Shown here piece by piece: positions 17,729 to 25,660 of a stretch of 64,000 nucleotides of DNA; position 1 is the first letter of the stretch, and every line of letters begins with the position of its first letter. The notes under the pieces are model-generated. The model was not told the origin of the DNA and did not search any database. It saw only the letters and a program-made list of their open reading frames with translations. Origin of the DNA: SIG603 sp963611165 (GTDB taxonomy: Bacteria > Bacillota > Clostridia > Oscillospirales > Acutalibacteraceae); the NCBI GenBank assembly GCA_963611165.1, contig CAVDQG010000007.1, positions 1 through 64,000 on the forward strand. Reading direction: 5' to 3'. Position numbers and translations under genes: made by a program.

Positions 17729-19645
17729 ATGAAAAACTGGCGTAAGGTTTTATCAGTGGTATTGACACTTGCTATGGCAGTTTCGATGGTAGCGTGCGGA
17801 TCGAGCAGCTCGTCTTCTTCTACTTCCACAGAAGAATCGACAGAGAGCAGCGCGGCTGAGTCTACCGAAGAAAAGTCTGAGGCAGCTTCAAGCGAAGAGG
17901 CTTCCGAGGAATCAAGTGAGACAACCACAGAGACAGGCACATCAAACTACGATTCCACTCCGAGAAACGAGACACTCTATTTCGGCGGAATCAACGCAGA
18001 TAAGGCAAATGATATTAATATCTATTCTCCGAACTCATCATGTATGGCTCAGGCACAGTCAAGCTACTCTTATGTAGAGACTTATGAGACACTTTACATG
18101 TACAACATGCTCGATGGCGAGATTTATCCGCTTCTTGCAGACGGTCAGCCGGAGTACTCCGAGGATGGTTCGGAAATCACTGTTCACATCAATCAGGACG
18201 CTCATTGGTCTGACGGAACACCTGTCACAGCTAATGACGTTGTTGTAACATACAATACTCATGTTCAGGTTGGTTCTACAATCGGCTCCGACTTCTCACA
18301 GTATATGACGGTTGAAGCAACAGACGACTACACAGTAGTATTCAAGGCTGTTGAAGGCAATGTAAACCCGATTAAGATGCGTTCTTATCTCCCGTATGCT
18401 TATGTAGGTCAGGCTGCTTACATCGAAGCTAAACTCGAGGAGTACAAGGACAACAACGAAAGCTTCAAGACCGACACATGGTGGGACGCACCTCACTCCG
18501 GTCCTTACACACTCGTTGTTCATACTGATGAAAAGGTTCTCTTTGAGAGAGACGATAACTATTGGGGACAGGCTGAGTCCATGTGGGGCGAGCTTCCTCA
18601 TCCTAAGTATCTCTGCCACAACACATTCTCCGGCAACGACACACAGGCTGTTGCATTCGAGAACGGCGAGATTGATATGAACCAGCAGTTCGTTTCTAAC
18701 ATTTGGACATACTGGGAAGACAAGGGTCTTGATATTTCCACATATCTCGATGAGGCTCCTTACTTCGTAGATGCCTCCATCCCGTCAATCTGGTTCAACT
18801 GCCAGCAGGACATCACAGATAACGCAGCAATCAGACGTGCTATTGCTTACGCTATCGACTACGATCAGATTATTTCTTCCGCAATGTCAGGTTATTCCTA
18901 CACATTCGCAGAGGTTCCGCATTCACTCTTCAACCCGACAGACGCTGAGAAGGAGCTCTATGCTAAGTGCAACGATATAGTTGACCTCGAGTCCCTCAAC
19001 TTTGTCGGTAAGGAATACGACAAGGCAAACGCTATCCTCGATGAGGCCGGAATTGTCGATTCAGACGGCGACGGCTACAGAGAGTTCAACGGCGAGAAGA
19101 TCACACTTAAGTGTGAGTGCCCGTCAGGTTGGTCTGACTGGAACGGTGCTCTTGAGATTGTCGCTTCCTGCGGACAGGAAATCGGACTTAACCTCGAGAC
19201 TTACTTCCCGGAGGCTACAGTTTGGACAGAAGATATCCAGACAGGTAACTTTGATATCATCATGAATGGCACAACCGCTTGCGGATATGCTGAGCCTTGG
19301 AACAGATTCTACAATGCGCTCTATGGTTGGGGCGGCAACTTCCCTGACAGAATTACAAACGGTTACTCAAGATGGTATAACGAAGAGGCTGATTCTCTCC
19401 TCGCTGCTATCCCGACAATGTCTGATGATGAGGCTATTGAGGCTTATGCAAGACTTAATGAGCTTTACCTTACAGAGTGCCCGTCAGTCGGTCTTATGTA
19501 CAGACCTGCTCTCTTCCACGAAGTCAACGAGTCCGTATGGACAGGCTTCCCGGAGGCAAACGACGGCTCCAATATCCCGCCTCAGATCTGCATCGCAGGT
19601 TACGGCATTGCAGCTCTCTATGAGATCACACCTGTAGAAGGCTGA
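17729..19645 (+). CDS. Opp/Dpp-type solute-binding lipoprotein, copy 4
   Basis: 638 residues. Same signal peptide and lipid Cys (C23), with a Ser/Glu-rich linker of about 50 residues. The SBP_bac_5 body is the most divergent of the four: it begins LYFGGINADKANDINIYS instead of the QQWGT motif and has a different C-terminal third (NALYGWGGNF). Those differences are in parts likely to line the ligand cleft, so the ligand probably differs. Patches of near-identical DNA with copies 2 and 3 (for example 18862-18939) point to gene conversion. Its leader loop and 3' element differ from copies 1-3, but as a matched pair. Confidence 0.93.
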   Translation: MKNWRKVLSVVLTLAMAVSMVACGSSSSSSSTSTEESTESSAAESTEEKSEAASSEEASEESSETTTETGTSNYDSTPRNETLYFGGINADKANDINIYSPNSSCMAQAQSSYSYVETYETLYMYNMLDGEIYPLLADGQPEYSEDGSEITVHINQDAHWSDGTPVTANDVVVTYNTHVQVGSTIGSDFSQYMTVEATDDYTVVFKAVEGNVNPIKMRSYLPYAYVGQAAYIEAKLEEYKDNNESFKTDTWWDAPHSGPYTLVVHTDEKVLFERDDNYWGQAESMWGELPHPKYLCHNTFSGNDTQAVAFENGEIDMNQQFVSNIWTYWEDKGLDISTYLDEAPYFVDASIPSIWFNCQQDITDNAAIRRAIAYAIDYDQIISSAMSGYSYTFAEVPHSLFNPTDAEKELYAKCNDIVDLESLNFVGKEYDKANAILDEAGIVDSDGDGYREFNGEKITLKCECPSGWSDWNGALEIVASCGQEIGLNLETYFPEATVWTEDIQTGNFDIIMNGTTACGYAEPWNRFYNALYGWGGNFPDRITNGYSRWYNEEADSLLAAIPTMSDDEAIEAYARLNELYLTECPSVGLMYRPALFHEVNESVWTGFPEANDGSNIPPQICIAGYGIAALYEITPVEG

Positions 19646-19718
19646 TTTAATTGAGTGCATTTAACAAAATGACAAAGGCGTCATTTTCAAAATTATAACT
19701 TCAATCTGAAAACAAGTT

Positions 19719-19768
19719 ATCCGACAAATAAAATCGCTCGCAGTGCTTTGGTGCTGCGAGCTTTTTTG
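19719..19768 (+). terminator. 3' UTR element ATCCGACAA and terminator 4
   Basis: GCTCGCAG (19736-19743) pairs with CTGCGAGC (19754-19761), then TTTTTTG. Eight bases before it lies ATCCGACAA (19719-19727), complementary to the leader-4 loop. Unlike copies 1-3, the complement is beside the terminator rather than in its loop. Confidence 0.8.
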
Positions 19769-19816
19769 TTAACATTAATTTTTATTTATTAAAAGTTTTG
19801 TTTTATTTTAAGATGC

Positions 19817-19846
19817 TTTACAATTTTGAGAATGTTGTTGTATAAT
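19817..19846 (+). promoter_or_regulatory. Promoter of the unassigned RNA
   Basis: TTTACA (19817-19822), 18-base spacer, perfect TATAAT (19841-19846). No reading frame follows. Confidence 0.75.
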
Positions 19847-19852
19847 AACAGC

Positions 19853-20156
19853 ACAGGATAGGTGTGGTACCTAACCTAAAAACTAATATTTTCGATATCA
19901 TGAAAATTAAGGTGTACCGCCCGAGAAAGGGACGATTTTTTGCCAAGTGAGTTAGACGGCATGAGGCAGATTAGAGTAATTTTTGAGGGGGAAACGGGAG
20001 CAGATAATGAGGGCGTATTTGTAAGCTGTTTTACGTTACCGATGCCTGCGTGATACAGGCGCCGAAGGGCTGTTTGCTTCATTCTATGGTTTTTGTGCTG
20101 TCGAAAATAAATAAAGCCGGGACGGTGGAATCAGTTGATTCTGCCGTCTGTTTTTT
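19853..20156 (+). ncRNA. Unassigned structured RNA, about 300 nt
   Basis: A good promoter and a strong terminator enclose about 300 bases without a supportable ORF and with more G+C than the flanks. At the 5' end GGATAGGT pairs with ACCTAACC (one mismatch). ACAGCACA (19848-19855, partly before the expected start) is complementary to TGTGCTGT (20094-20101), which could close the molecule. An internal hairpin GCCTG/CAGGC is followed by GCC-GAAG-GGC. The end hairpin uses GACGG and GAATCA with their complements before T6. I could not match it to tmRNA, RNase P, SRP RNA, 6S RNA or a known riboswitch. It could be a free sRNA or an attenuated leader for oppB. Confidence 0.6.
20121..20156 (+). terminator. 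Terminator of the unassigned RNA
   Basis: GACGG pairs with CCGTC and GAATCA with TGATTC as a nested hairpin, then TG and six Ts. Confidence 0.85.
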
Positions 20157-20439
20157 ATGCCACGATTGAAAAGTGTTTATGTGGAATATGTATAAAATAA
20201 CCTTGGTGAAATTCAACAAAACAAAACCATATTTTTCTACAAAAAAATTAAAAACGGTATCTTTCGACAAAGCATAACGAAAGAATCGAAAAATTAACGA
20301 AAGGTAACAATTTGTAACCGAAAATATATATCTATCGTGTTAAAACGAGATGATAAATTTTAGTTAATTTGTCCCAAAACAATTTGTTAACAAACTGTTT
20401 ATACCTGTGTTGTTTTGCATAAAAACGGTTCTCAGAGGG
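20157..20439. other. AT-rich spacer before the oppB promoter
   Basis: No gene seen. It contains GGTAACAATTTGTAA near 20304-20318, whose exact reverse complement lies in the oppB leader near 20560-20574. Confidence 0.5.
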
Positions 20440-20468
20440 TTGAACTTTTTGTAACAAAATGGTATTAT
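20440..20468 (+). promoter_or_regulatory. oppB promoter with palindrome in the spacer
   Basis: TTGAAC (20440-20445), 17-base spacer, TATTAT (20463-20468). The spacer contains the perfect palindrome TTTTGTAACAAAA (20447-20459), well placed for a repressor. Confidence 0.7.
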
Positions 20469-20474
20469 TCATAA

Positions 20475-20793
20475 GTACAAGGAATAACACCGTCTAAACT
20501 GCGCTTCTTTGAGGAGTTCAGAGTTATCCCTTGTGATTCGAAAAGGACGATTTGCCGGCTTACAAATTGTTACCGATTGTAAAAAAGTCTTACAAAACAC
20601 CGTTTTTAACGTGGGCGTGAGAAACAATACGATTGGCACAGGGCGTGGGCGAGCGGTCGGAATCGGAATTCGGTTTGCCTTTTCACAGTTGTTCGCATTA
20701 GTCCCTAAGCATTCCACAGTGTGTATGGGAAAAAGAAAACAGCTTAGAGAATCCAGATTGGCTATGAGTCAATCAGCTTATGAGGTGATGGTA
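20475..20793 (+). promoter_or_regulatory. Long structured 5' leader of oppB
   Basis: About 320 bases between the start site and oppB. The 5' end folds as ACAAGG/CCTTGT plus ATAAC/GTTAT around an inner stem. Near 20560-20595 TTACAA and TTGTAA words alternate and could form exclusive hairpins. The frame is open but has no ribosome site or recognisable protein, so I treat it as untranslated. Confidence 0.5.
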
Positions 20794-21801
20794 TTGAAAG
20801 GATATCTTAAGTACTATGGCGGTAGAATCGCTTGGTATGTCGTAACATTCTTCTGTGCTCTGATTCTTAACTTCTTGTTACCTCGTCTTATGCCAGGTAA
20901 CCCGATAGCTTCCATCGTCAGCAACGCAACAGCAGGTATGACAGATGCTTCAGCTATTCAGCAGATTCAGGAACAGTACATTCAACGTTTCGGACTTGAC
21001 AAGTCCTATTTCCAGCAGTTCTGGCTTTATGTGGGAAATTTACTTAAGGGTGATATGGGAACTTCGTTCTCTCAGTATCCCCGTACAGTTTCCGATATTA
21101 TCGGTTCTTCTGTCCTCTGGACACTCGGACTTCAGATTCCGGCTATTATCGTCGGTTGGGTTGTCGGTAACTTCTTGGGTTGTATTGCAGCTTATATCAG
21201 AAAAGGCTTTGATAAGATTCTTATGCCTGTATCCATGTTCATTTCGAACATGCCTGCTTTCGGTATGGCTACTATTCTCCTTTGGTTATTCGCTATCGAG
21301 CTCAAGATTGCACCTTCCGGAGGCGGTTACGGCTTCGATATGGTTCCTAACGCATCCTGGGCATTCTTCGCATCGGTTCTCAGCCACTGGTGGCTTCCGT
21401 TCCTCTCCGTTGTTCTTATCACAATCGGCGGTCAGGCAATCGGTATGAGATCCATGTCCATCTACGAGTTGAACGCTGACTATGTTAAGTACAGCCGTTT
21501 CCTCGGTATCAAGGACTCAAAAATCATTCTTTACGTTTTCAGAAACGCAATGCTCCCACAGGTTACAGGTCTTGCAATGAGCTTCGGTTCTATGCTTTCC
21601 GGTAACATCATCGCAGAGCAGGTCTTCTCGTATCCCGGAATCGGATCCGCACTTCTCTCTTCCGTTACGGGTCGTGACTACCCACTTCTCTCTGGTTGCA
21701 CACTGATCATCACAGTCATGGTTCTTATTGCAAACCTTGTAATCGAGATCCTCTACGGCTTCATTGATCCTCGTGTTAAGGCTAACCAGATGGAGTCTTG
21801 A
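20794..21801 (+). CDS. oppB: Oligopeptide/oligosaccharide ABC transporter permease OppB
   Basis: 335 residues if started at TTG 20794, which has the ribosome site GAGGTGAT 4 bases upstream. Upstream ATGs at 20764 and 20788 are in frame but lack a properly spaced site. The protein begins MKGYLKYYGGRIAWYV and has the OppB/DppB plan: one N-terminal helix, a ~70-residue outer loop, then five helices with the EAA loop (SRFLGIKDSKIILYVFRNA). The C-terminus GFIDPRVKANQ is typical. It pairs with OppC to form the membrane channel that receives ligand from the four lipoproteins. Confidence 0.92.
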   Translation: MKGYLKYYGGRIAWYVVTFFCALILNFLLPRLMPGNPIASIVSNATAGMTDASAIQQIQEQYIQRFGLDKSYFQQFWLYVGNLLKGDMGTSFSQYPRTVSDIIGSSVLWTLGLQIPAIIVGWVVGNFLGCIAAYIRKGFDKILMPVSMFISNMPAFGMATILLWLFAIELKIAPSGGGYGFDMVPNASWAFFASVLSHWWLPFLSVVLITIGGQAIGMRSMSIYELNADYVKYSRFLGIKDSKIILYVFRNAMLPQVTGLAMSFGSMLSGNIIAEQVFSYPGIGSALLSSVTGRDYPLLSGCTLIITVMVLIANLVIEILYGFIDPRVKANQMES

Positions 21802-21828
21802 TTTCAGATTTAGGAGGAATGATTAGAT

Positions 21829-23130
21829 ATGTTACAGACTATTAAAAATGTTTTTCATGTGCCTAAATTTGTTGCAGGCTTCGTAATTTTCATGGTCCTT
21901 CTTATCGGATCGCTTTTATGGCCTTTGTTCGCAGACTTCGGTCCGCTCCAGAACGTCGTTCAGAAGAACGGTGGTTTCGCAGCACCGGGCACATATGTCA
22001 ACGTAGCTGACATTGTTGAGCTTGATGCAGACGGCAGCAGCGTTAAATTCGATGTTGATACATCTGCTAACAGATTGGCTCACAGACTTGACGAGGAAAG
22101 CCGTCAGATGATGGTAGACTGGCTCAAGACTTACGGTACAACAGAGTACATTGCTGATGTCACAGACGAGGACGCAGCAGCTATGCAGGATCTTTCTACA
22201 GACGATATGACCGCTGTATGTAAGTACTGGGAAAAGTACTATGATTTCGATGCTATGCCGAAGTCAATCAAGAAGGCAGAGAGAAACAAGTACAAGACAA
22301 TCAACAGCAAGGTTCAGACAATGCTCTCCGAGTCCGCTATTATCGTTGCTACAGAGGCTGAGGATAAGACACTCGAGAAGTCTTCTGAAATCAACATGAA
22401 GGCATTCGTCAACACAAGTGACGTTGCTTCAAGATATACTCTTATCTTAGGTTCTGATAACTTCGGACGTGATGTTTTCACAGAGCTCACATCTTCTATC
22501 CTTGTTTCAATGAGAATAGGTCTCATTGCCGGATGTATTGCAACGGCAATCGGACTTACACTCGGACTTATGGCAGGCTTCCTCGGTGGTTTCATCGATA
22601 ACTTCATTACCTTTATCACAAACCTGTTCACAGTTATCCCCGGCTTCGTTCTTCTTATCCTCATCTCCAATGCTATTGGAGGTTCAAGCCGTGGTGTCAC
22701 ACTTATCTCTTGTATCATGGGTGTTACCTCATGGCCGTGGACTGCACGAAGCGTTCGTTCACAGGTTCTTTCACTCAGAAACAGAGACCACGTTAACATG
22801 TCCAAGATCTCCGGTCACAGCGCTGCTAAGATCATGATTCAGGACATTCTCCCATTCGTTGCATCCTATGTTGTAATGGCATTCATTCTTCAGATTTCTT
22901 CCGGTATCCTTTCAGAGGCACAGCTCTCCATGCTCGGCCTTGGACCGGCAACAACTGAGGTTTCTACCCTCGGACTTATGATGCACTGGGCACTTTCCTT
23001 CAATGCACATACTCAGGGTATGTGGTGGGCATTCTTACCGGTTATCTTTGCTATCGCGCTCATCACATTCTCTCTTAACCTTATGAATACCGGTCTCGAC
23101 CAGGTCTTCAATCCACAGTTAAGAGACTAA
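21829..23130 (+). CDS. oppC: ABC transporter permease OppC with a large outer-face insertion
   Basis: 433 residues against about 300 for typical OppC. The first helix (residues ~12-33) is followed by about 170 extra residues, roughly 37-205, rich in charged residues (LDEESRQMMVDW, TDEDAAAMQD) before the usual DNFGRDVFTEL motif and five helices. By topology the insertion faces outside, where the binding proteins dock. The EAA loop (SKISGHSAAKIMIQDILP) is intact, so the core should work. AGGAGGAATGATTAG supplies the ribosome site. Confidence 0.92.
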   Translation: MLQTIKNVFHVPKFVAGFVIFMVLLIGSLLWPLFADFGPLQNVVQKNGGFAAPGTYVNVADIVELDADGSSVKFDVDTSANRLAHRLDEESRQMMVDWLKTYGTTEYIADVTDEDAAAMQDLSTDDMTAVCKYWEKYYDFDAMPKSIKKAERNKYKTINSKVQTMLSESAIIVATEAEDKTLEKSSEINMKAFVNTSDVASRYTLILGSDNFGRDVFTELTSSILVSMRIGLIAGCIATAIGLTLGLMAGFLGGFIDNFITFITNLFTVIPGFVLLILISNAIGGSSRGVTLISCIMGVTSWPWTARSVRSQVLSLRNRDHVNMSKISGHSAAKIMIQDILPFVASYVVMAFILQISSGILSEAQLSMLGLGPATTEVSTLGLMMHWALSFNAHTQGMWWAFLPVIFAIALITFSLNLMNTGLDQVFNPQLRD

Positions 23131-23148
23131 TAAAGGGGGTAAAATATT

Positions 23149-24156
23149 ATGGCAAAGGTAATGCTCGAAGTTCGCGATTTAAAAACCAAGTATATTACCC
23201 GTATGAAAGAGGACGTTTATTCTGTTGACGGCGTTTCTCTTAAGATCGAGGAAGGTAAATCCCTCGGTGTTGCAGGTGAGTCCGGATGCGGTAAATCCAC
23301 ACTGGCACTTTCTCTCATGGGTTACTATTTTGCACCTCTCCACTACATGAGCGGTGATATTATAATTGACGGTCAGAATATTTCCGGCCTCAAGCCTGAC
23401 TACATCAGAAAGCACATTCTCGGCAACGAGATTGCTTACATTCCTCAGGCAGCTATGAACGCTTTGAACCCGACTCAGAAGATCATTAAGTTCATTAATG
23501 ACGTTATCAAGGTTCATGATCCAAGCATGTCAAAGAATGATATCTACGACATGGCAAGACAGCGTTTTGAGAAGCTCGGCCTTCCGGAGAACGTTCTTCA
23601 GAAGCACGCAGTTGAGCTTTCAGGTGGTATGAAACAGAGAACTGTTATCGCTATCTCCACAATTCTTTCTCCGAAGGTTCTTATCGCTGACGAGCCGTCA
23701 TCGGCTCTTGACGTTACTTCTCAGAAGATGGTTATCAAGATGATGAAGCAGCTTATGCACGAGGGTCTTGTTAAGTCCATGATCTTCATCACACATGAGC
23801 TTCCGCTTCTCTATCAGGTTACAGACGATATCATGGTCATGTATGCCGGACAGATCGTTGAGAAGGGCACAGCTAAGGAAATGGTCTTTGATCCGATTAT
23901 GCCTTATACTAAGGGCCTTATGGGATCCATCATCGTTCCTGAGGACGGCATGAAGGCTAACAAGCTCGAGGCTATCCCCGGAACACCTCCGAACCTTAAG
24001 CACCCACCGGCTGGTTGCCGTTTTGCTCCTCGTTGTAAGTATGCTAAGCCTGAGTGCAAGGCATATACGATTCCTGTTAAGGAACCCGCACCGGGCAGAG
24101 AATATCGCTGCCTCTTCGAGGAAGATTATCTGAAGGAGTTGTACGCTAATGGCTGA
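23149..24156 (+). CDS. oppD: ABC transporter ATPase OppD
   Basis: 335 residues. Walker A GESGCGKST at 43-51, signature LSGGM at 157-161, Walker B ending in D181-E182 and the switch His at 216 are all present. The C-terminal oligopeptide-transporter extension has four cysteines, C290, C296, C303 and C321. In related DppD/OppD proteins these hold an iron-sulfur cluster. It powers import together with OppF, whose start it overlaps by 8 bases. Confidence 0.95.
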   Translation: MAKVMLEVRDLKTKYITRMKEDVYSVDGVSLKIEEGKSLGVAGESGCGKSTLALSLMGYYFAPLHYMSGDIIIDGQNISGLKPDYIRKHILGNEIAYIPQAAMNALNPTQKIIKFINDVIKVHDPSMSKNDIYDMARQRFEKLGLPENVLQKHAVELSGGMKQRTVIAISTILSPKVLIADEPSSALDVTSQKMVIKMMKQLMHEGLVKSMIFITHELPLLYQVTDDIMVMYAGQIVEKGTAKEMVFDPIMPYTKGLMGSIIVPEDGMKANKLEAIPGTPPNLKHPPAGCRFAPRCKYAKPECKAYTIPVKEPAPGREYRCLFEEDYLKELYANG

Positions 24157-24961
24157 GTTAGGTAAGTCCGTACTTAGAGGCGAGGACGTCACTAAGATAT
24201 TCGGTTTTGGTAAAGTTAGAACAGAAGCTGTTTCACATGTTAACTTCGATTTCCACGAGAGAGAGGTTATCTCCATCGTTGGTGAGTCAGGTTCAGGTAA
24301 AACAACTATTGCAAAGATGATTCTTGGCCTTATCGGTATTACAGAAGGTACAATCTACTTCAACGGTGAGCCAAGAGATATATCCACACAGAAGAAGAGA
24401 AAGGCTTATTGGCAGAACATACAGGCTATCTTCCAAGATCCTTTCGCAACATTCAATCAGTTCTTTAAGATTGACTCAGTTCTTCTCGACTGCATCAACT
24501 TAAGAGGCGGAAAAAATCTTCCTTATGAGGAGAAATACAAGATGATGGAGGAGGCTTGCTCCTTCGTTAACCTGAAGTTCGCAGAGCTTACAAATAAGTA
24601 TCCGTTCGAGCTTTCAGGTGGACAGATGCAGAGACTTATGATTGCTCGTATCTTCCTTCTCAAGCCGAAGATTCTTATCGCCGATGAGCCTACTTCGATG
24701 GTTGACGCATGTTCACGTGCTACTATCCTCGACTATTTATTGAAGCTCCGTGACGAAGAGAATATGACAATCATCTTCATCACACATGATATCGGTCTCG
24801 CATACTACGTATCGGATACTGTTTACATCATGGAGCACGGTAAGTTCGTTGAGCAGGGCAGTGCTGAGGATTGCATCATTCATCCGAAGGCTGACTACAC
24901 AAAGAGACTTATCTCCGACGTTCCGAAGCTGAACGAGGAGTGGGATCTCGATACGGTCTGA
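24149..24961 (+). CDS. oppF: ABC transporter ATPase OppF (short form)
   Basis: 270 residues. Walker A GESGSGKTT at 45-53, Q-loop Gln near 96, signature LSGGQ at 155-159 and Walker B with D179-E180. It lacks the Cys-containing C-terminal extension seen in OppD and in many OppF proteins, so it is about 50 residues shorter. It is translationally coupled to oppD, and a terminator follows. Confidence 0.95.
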   Translation: MAELGKSVLRGEDVTKIFGFGKVRTEAVSHVNFDFHEREVISIVGESGSGKTTIAKMILGLIGITEGTIYFNGEPRDISTQKKRKAYWQNIQAIFQDPFATFNQFFKIDSVLLDCINLRGGKNLPYEEKYKMMEEACSFVNLKFAELTNKYPFELSGGQMQRLMIARIFLLKPKILIADEPTSMVDACSRATILDYLLKLRDEENMTIIFITHDIGLAYYVSDTVYIMEHGKFVEQGSAEDCIIHPKADYTKRLISDVPKLNEEWDLDTV

Positions 24962-24993
24962 TATTAAGACAGTATATTAAAGCTTAAACATTT

Positions 24994-25022
24994 GCGGCGT
25001 CTTTTATGGCGCCGCTTTTTGT
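24994..25022 (+). terminator. Terminator of oppBCDF
   Basis: GCGGCG (24994-24999) pairs with CGCCGC (25010-25015), then TTTTTG. Confidence 0.88.
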
Positions 25023-25071
25023 TGTCTGTTTTTGGCAAAACATATTTGTCACATTTGCTATACGAAAAAAT

Positions 25072-25100
25072 TTGATTTTTTGAGGGCGATATATTATAAT
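25072..25100 (+). promoter_or_regulatory. Promoter of the GNAT gene
   Basis: TTGATT (25072-25077), 17-base spacer, TATAAT (25095-25100). Confidence 0.7.
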
Positions 25101-25150
25101 TACAATGTTATAAAAAATCGCTTTAATTAGCGGAATATGAGGAATTTTCA

Positions 25151-25645
25151 GTGGAAAAGTACGAGTATTTAAGCTTTAAAAAATGTGAAGCAGAGGATAT
25201 TCACGATGTTGCGGCGCTTATGCGACCGATTTTTAAAGACGAACTCACGATGTATCATCTTGAGGATAAGAACTTCAAAAAAGTTGACGAAGAAAAGCTA
25301 CTTCAAAAATACATATTTGAATATAAAGCCGAGGCTTATTGTATTTATATGGACAATAAGCTCAAGGGACTTGTGCTTTACTGGGTAAATACAAAGGAAA
25401 ACTGCGGACTTCTCGGAGAAATATACATAACAAAGGATATTCAGAACTGCGGAGTCGGTCAGCTTATTTGGAAATTTGTTCTGTCAAAAAATCCGAGCAT
25501 AAAAAAATGGCGCGCCGAGGCACCCCTGTTTGCAAAAAGAAATCTGAACTTTTTTGTCAATAAGCTTGGCTTTAAAGTAATTGAAATAACGAAGCCGAAG
25601 GAAGGCTTGGACAGCGGAGTGATTTACGAGCTGTTGATTGATTAA
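25151..25645 (+). CDS. GNAT-family N-acetyltransferase
   Basis: 164 residues starting at GTG after GAGGAA. It shows the GNAT fold: an N-terminal beta-alpha part, then GLLGEIYITKDIQNCGVGQLIWKF near residues 91-114, where the QNCGVG stretch is the acetyl-CoA pyrophosphate loop (Q/RxxGxG). The C-terminal part ends FVNKLGFKVIEI, typical of the last strands. The acceptor is unknown. It has its own promoter and terminator. Confidence 0.88.
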   Translation: MEKYEYLSFKKCEAEDIHDVAALMRPIFKDELTMYHLEDKNFKKVDEEKLLQKYIFEYKAEAYCIYMDNKLKGLVLYWVNTKENCGLLGEIYITKDIQNCGVGQLIWKFVLSKNPSIKKWRAEAPLFAKRNLNFFVNKLGFKVIEITKPKEGLDSGVIYELLID

Positions 25646-25660
25646 AACTTAAAATGAAAG

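Noticed and set aside
10386..17940. Minus-strand Ser/Val/Ala-rich frames opposite the signal-peptide and linker regions of the binding-protein genes
   Set aside because: They are shadows produced by the repetitive Ser/Glu/Thr codons of the linkers on the plus strand.
19910..19960. T-box-like words (AAGGTGTACCGCC and GGGACGATTTTTT) in the unassigned RNA
   Set aside because: There is no Stem I, no specifier loop and no proper T-box TGGNACCGCG before a terminator. The true terminator is at 20121-20156. Resemblance judged accidental.
19853..20156. tmRNA, RNase P, SRP RNA or 6S RNA as identity of the unassigned RNA
   Set aside because: No 3' CCA-type tRNA-like end or tag reading frame, no RNase P core sequences, no SRP GGAA-loop helix, and no long open-bubble 6S rod could be seen.
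20509..20793. 95-residue N-terminal extension of OppB
   Set aside because: There is no ribosome site at 20509, the encoded sequence is not hydrophobic or family-like, and a well-placed TTG start gives a normal OppB.
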